Assembly (NCBI GenBank): GCA_905235765.1
Contig: CAJOMM010000086.1
Span: forward strand, 1,131 to 9,001
Source: an uncultured Clostridia bacterium
GTDB lineage: Bacteria > Bacillota > Clostridia > Christensenellales > Borkfalkiaceae
Direction: 5' to 3'
Length of the DNA: 7,871 bases
Below, in pieces: positions 6,850 through 7,871 of this stretch. Every line of letters starts with the position of its first letter. Position 1 is the stretch's first letter. The notes under the pieces are model-generated. The model saw nothing but the letters and a program-made list of their open reading frames with translations. It was not told where the DNA came from and made no database searches. The translations under genes and the position numbers were made by a program.

Positions 6850-7871
6850 ATGAGAAAAATATTAAAATTAACGCCTACATGCAAAGATTATATATGGGGC
6901 GGTAACAAATTAAGGTCATACGGAAAACTTTCCGACACAGACAAAATAGCGGAATCGTGGGAAATATCGATGCATGCGGACGGTCTCTCATTGTCTGAAA
7001 GCGGTAAAAATATCGTCGAAGAATTCGGAAAAGAGGGGCTTGGTAAAAATCTCGAAGATTTTGAATTTTTCCCCGTACTCGTAAAACTTATAGACTCCGC
7101 TGAAAATCTTTCCGTCCAGGTACATCCGAGCGATAACTATGCTCTCGAAAACGAAGGAAGTTACGGCAAAACGGAAATGTGGTACGTTGTGGATGCCGAG
7201 GACGGAGCCGGTATATACCTAGGGTTTAAGGAAAATACCGATAAATCGCAGTTTATTTCGGCTGTGGAGGACGGAAGCGTTACCAATCTTCTCAATTTTT
7301 ATCCTGTAAAAAGGGGAGAGACGTATTTTATAAAATCAGGCACGGTACACGCTATCGGTAAAGGCGTTACCATTTGTGAAATTCAGCAAAATAGCAATTT
7401 AACGTATAGGCTATACGACTATAAACGCAAGGACAAGGACGGCAAGGAGAGACCTCTGCATATAGATAAGGCGTTGAACGTAATCAATTTTTCTGCGTTT
7501 GAACTTAAAAACTTAAACGTAGATATTGGAAGGAAAACGCTTATAGGGGCGAGCAGATATTTTTCGGCGTATGAAGTTATTACGGACGGCTCTGAAATTT
7601 TCTGCGCCGACGAGCGTTCATTTAAAGGGTTGACTTGTCTTGAAGGTAGCGGAGAAATCGACGGGAGAAAAATAACTCGCGGCGATACTTTTGCCGTTTC
7701 TGCCGGATACGGAGATTTTCAGATAAAAGGTAAAATGAAACTTATAATGGTGGAAATCAGAAAGTATTATATCGGTATAGACCTCGGCGGAACCTTCATA
7801 AAGGGCGGAATCGTCGATGACTTGGGAAATATTATATTGTCTGAAATGGCACCGACAGAATCTGAAAAAGG
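6850..7871 (+). CDS. Mannose-6-phosphate isomerase (class I) fused in frame to a ROK-family sugar kinase, 3'-truncated by the window edge
   Basis: The frame is open from the ATG at 6850 to the last base (340 full codons). Residues 1-302 form a complete class I phosphomannose isomerase, which interconverts mannose-6-phosphate and fructose-6-phosphate: the N-terminus LKLTPTCKDYIWGG (5-18) is typical, the zinc ligands are Q90 and H92 (SVQVHPSD), E109 (GKTEMWYVV) and H167 (KSGTVHAIG), and the catalytic Arg is R187 (NLTYRLYDY). At residue 306 a ROK kinase begins directly, YYIGIDLGGTFIKGGIVD, with the ATP-phosphate loop DLGGT at 311-315. A stand-alone PMI would end about where the kinase starts, and there is no linker. 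If the kinase acts on mannose or fructose, the two parts would work on linked steps. The start is chosen by homology because no Shine-Dalgarno is visible. The rest of the kinase, including its zinc-binding motif and catalytic Asp, is beyond the window. A lost stop codon between two separate genes is the main alternative. Confidence 0.88.
   Translation, partial: MRKILKLTPTCKDYIWGGNKLRSYGKLSDTDKIAESWEISMHADGLSLSESGKNIVEEFGKEGLGKNLEDFEFFPVLVKLIDSAENLSVQVHPSDNYALENEGSYGKTEMWYVVDAEDGAGIYLGFKENTDKSQFISAVEDGSVTNLLNFYPVKRGETYFIKSGTVHAIGKGVTICEIQQNSNLTYRLYDYKRKDKDGKERPLHIDKALNVINFSAFELKNLNVDIGRKTLIGASRYFSAYEVITDGSEIFCADERSFKGLTCLEGSGEIDGRKITRGDTFAVSAGYGDFQIKGKMKLIMVEIRKYYIGIDLGGTFIKGGIVDDLGNIILSEMAPTESEK

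Overview
The window reads as a plus-strand sugar-catabolism gene cluster from a bacterium, most likely an anaerobic member of the Bacillota (Clostridia-like). The evidence for this is an AT-leaning composition, AAGGAG/AGGAG ribosome-binding sites placed just before most starts, tight same-strand gene packing, and enzymes of the kind found in Firmicutes carbohydrate clusters. The assignment is an inference. No rRNA, tRNA or other lineage marker is present.

Layout: (1) 1-1197 is the C-terminal ~399 codons of an L-arabinose/L-fucose isomerase-type sugar isomerase whose start lies upstream of the window. (2) 1207-3323 encodes a large protein of unknown function (about 705 residues if read as one), with a barrel-like N-terminal part and a Rossmann-like C-terminal part reminiscent of GH42-type architecture. 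It is split into two overlapping frames by an apparent one-base loss near 2404-2412. (3) 3375-6804 holds rhaB, rhaA and rhaD in the same order as in E. coli: rhamnulokinase, L-rhamnose isomerase and rhamnulose-1-phosphate aldolase. All three look intact, with the metal-binding and catalytic residues in place. (4) 6850 to the window end is an open frame with a complete class I mannose-6-phosphate isomerase domain that runs without a stop or linker into the start of a ROK-family sugar kinase.

How they work together: L-rhamnose is isomerised to L-rhamnulose (RhaA), phosphorylated (RhaB) and cleaved to dihydroxyacetone phosphate and L-lactaldehyde (RhaD). The upstream AraA-like isomerase and the unknown hydrolase-like protein are packed 9 bases apart and lie 51 bases before rhaB. 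They probably feed a related sugar, or release rhamnose (or another deoxysugar or pentose) from an imported glycoside; the substrate is not visible from sequence. The PMI-ROK fusion would supply fructose-6-phosphate from a hexose such as mannose. No transporter, regulator, lactaldehyde reductase, terminator, mobile element, CRISPR array or RNA gene was seen. The most notable items are the PMI-ROK fusion, the uncharacterised split protein, and the AraA-type isomerase next to a complete rha set.
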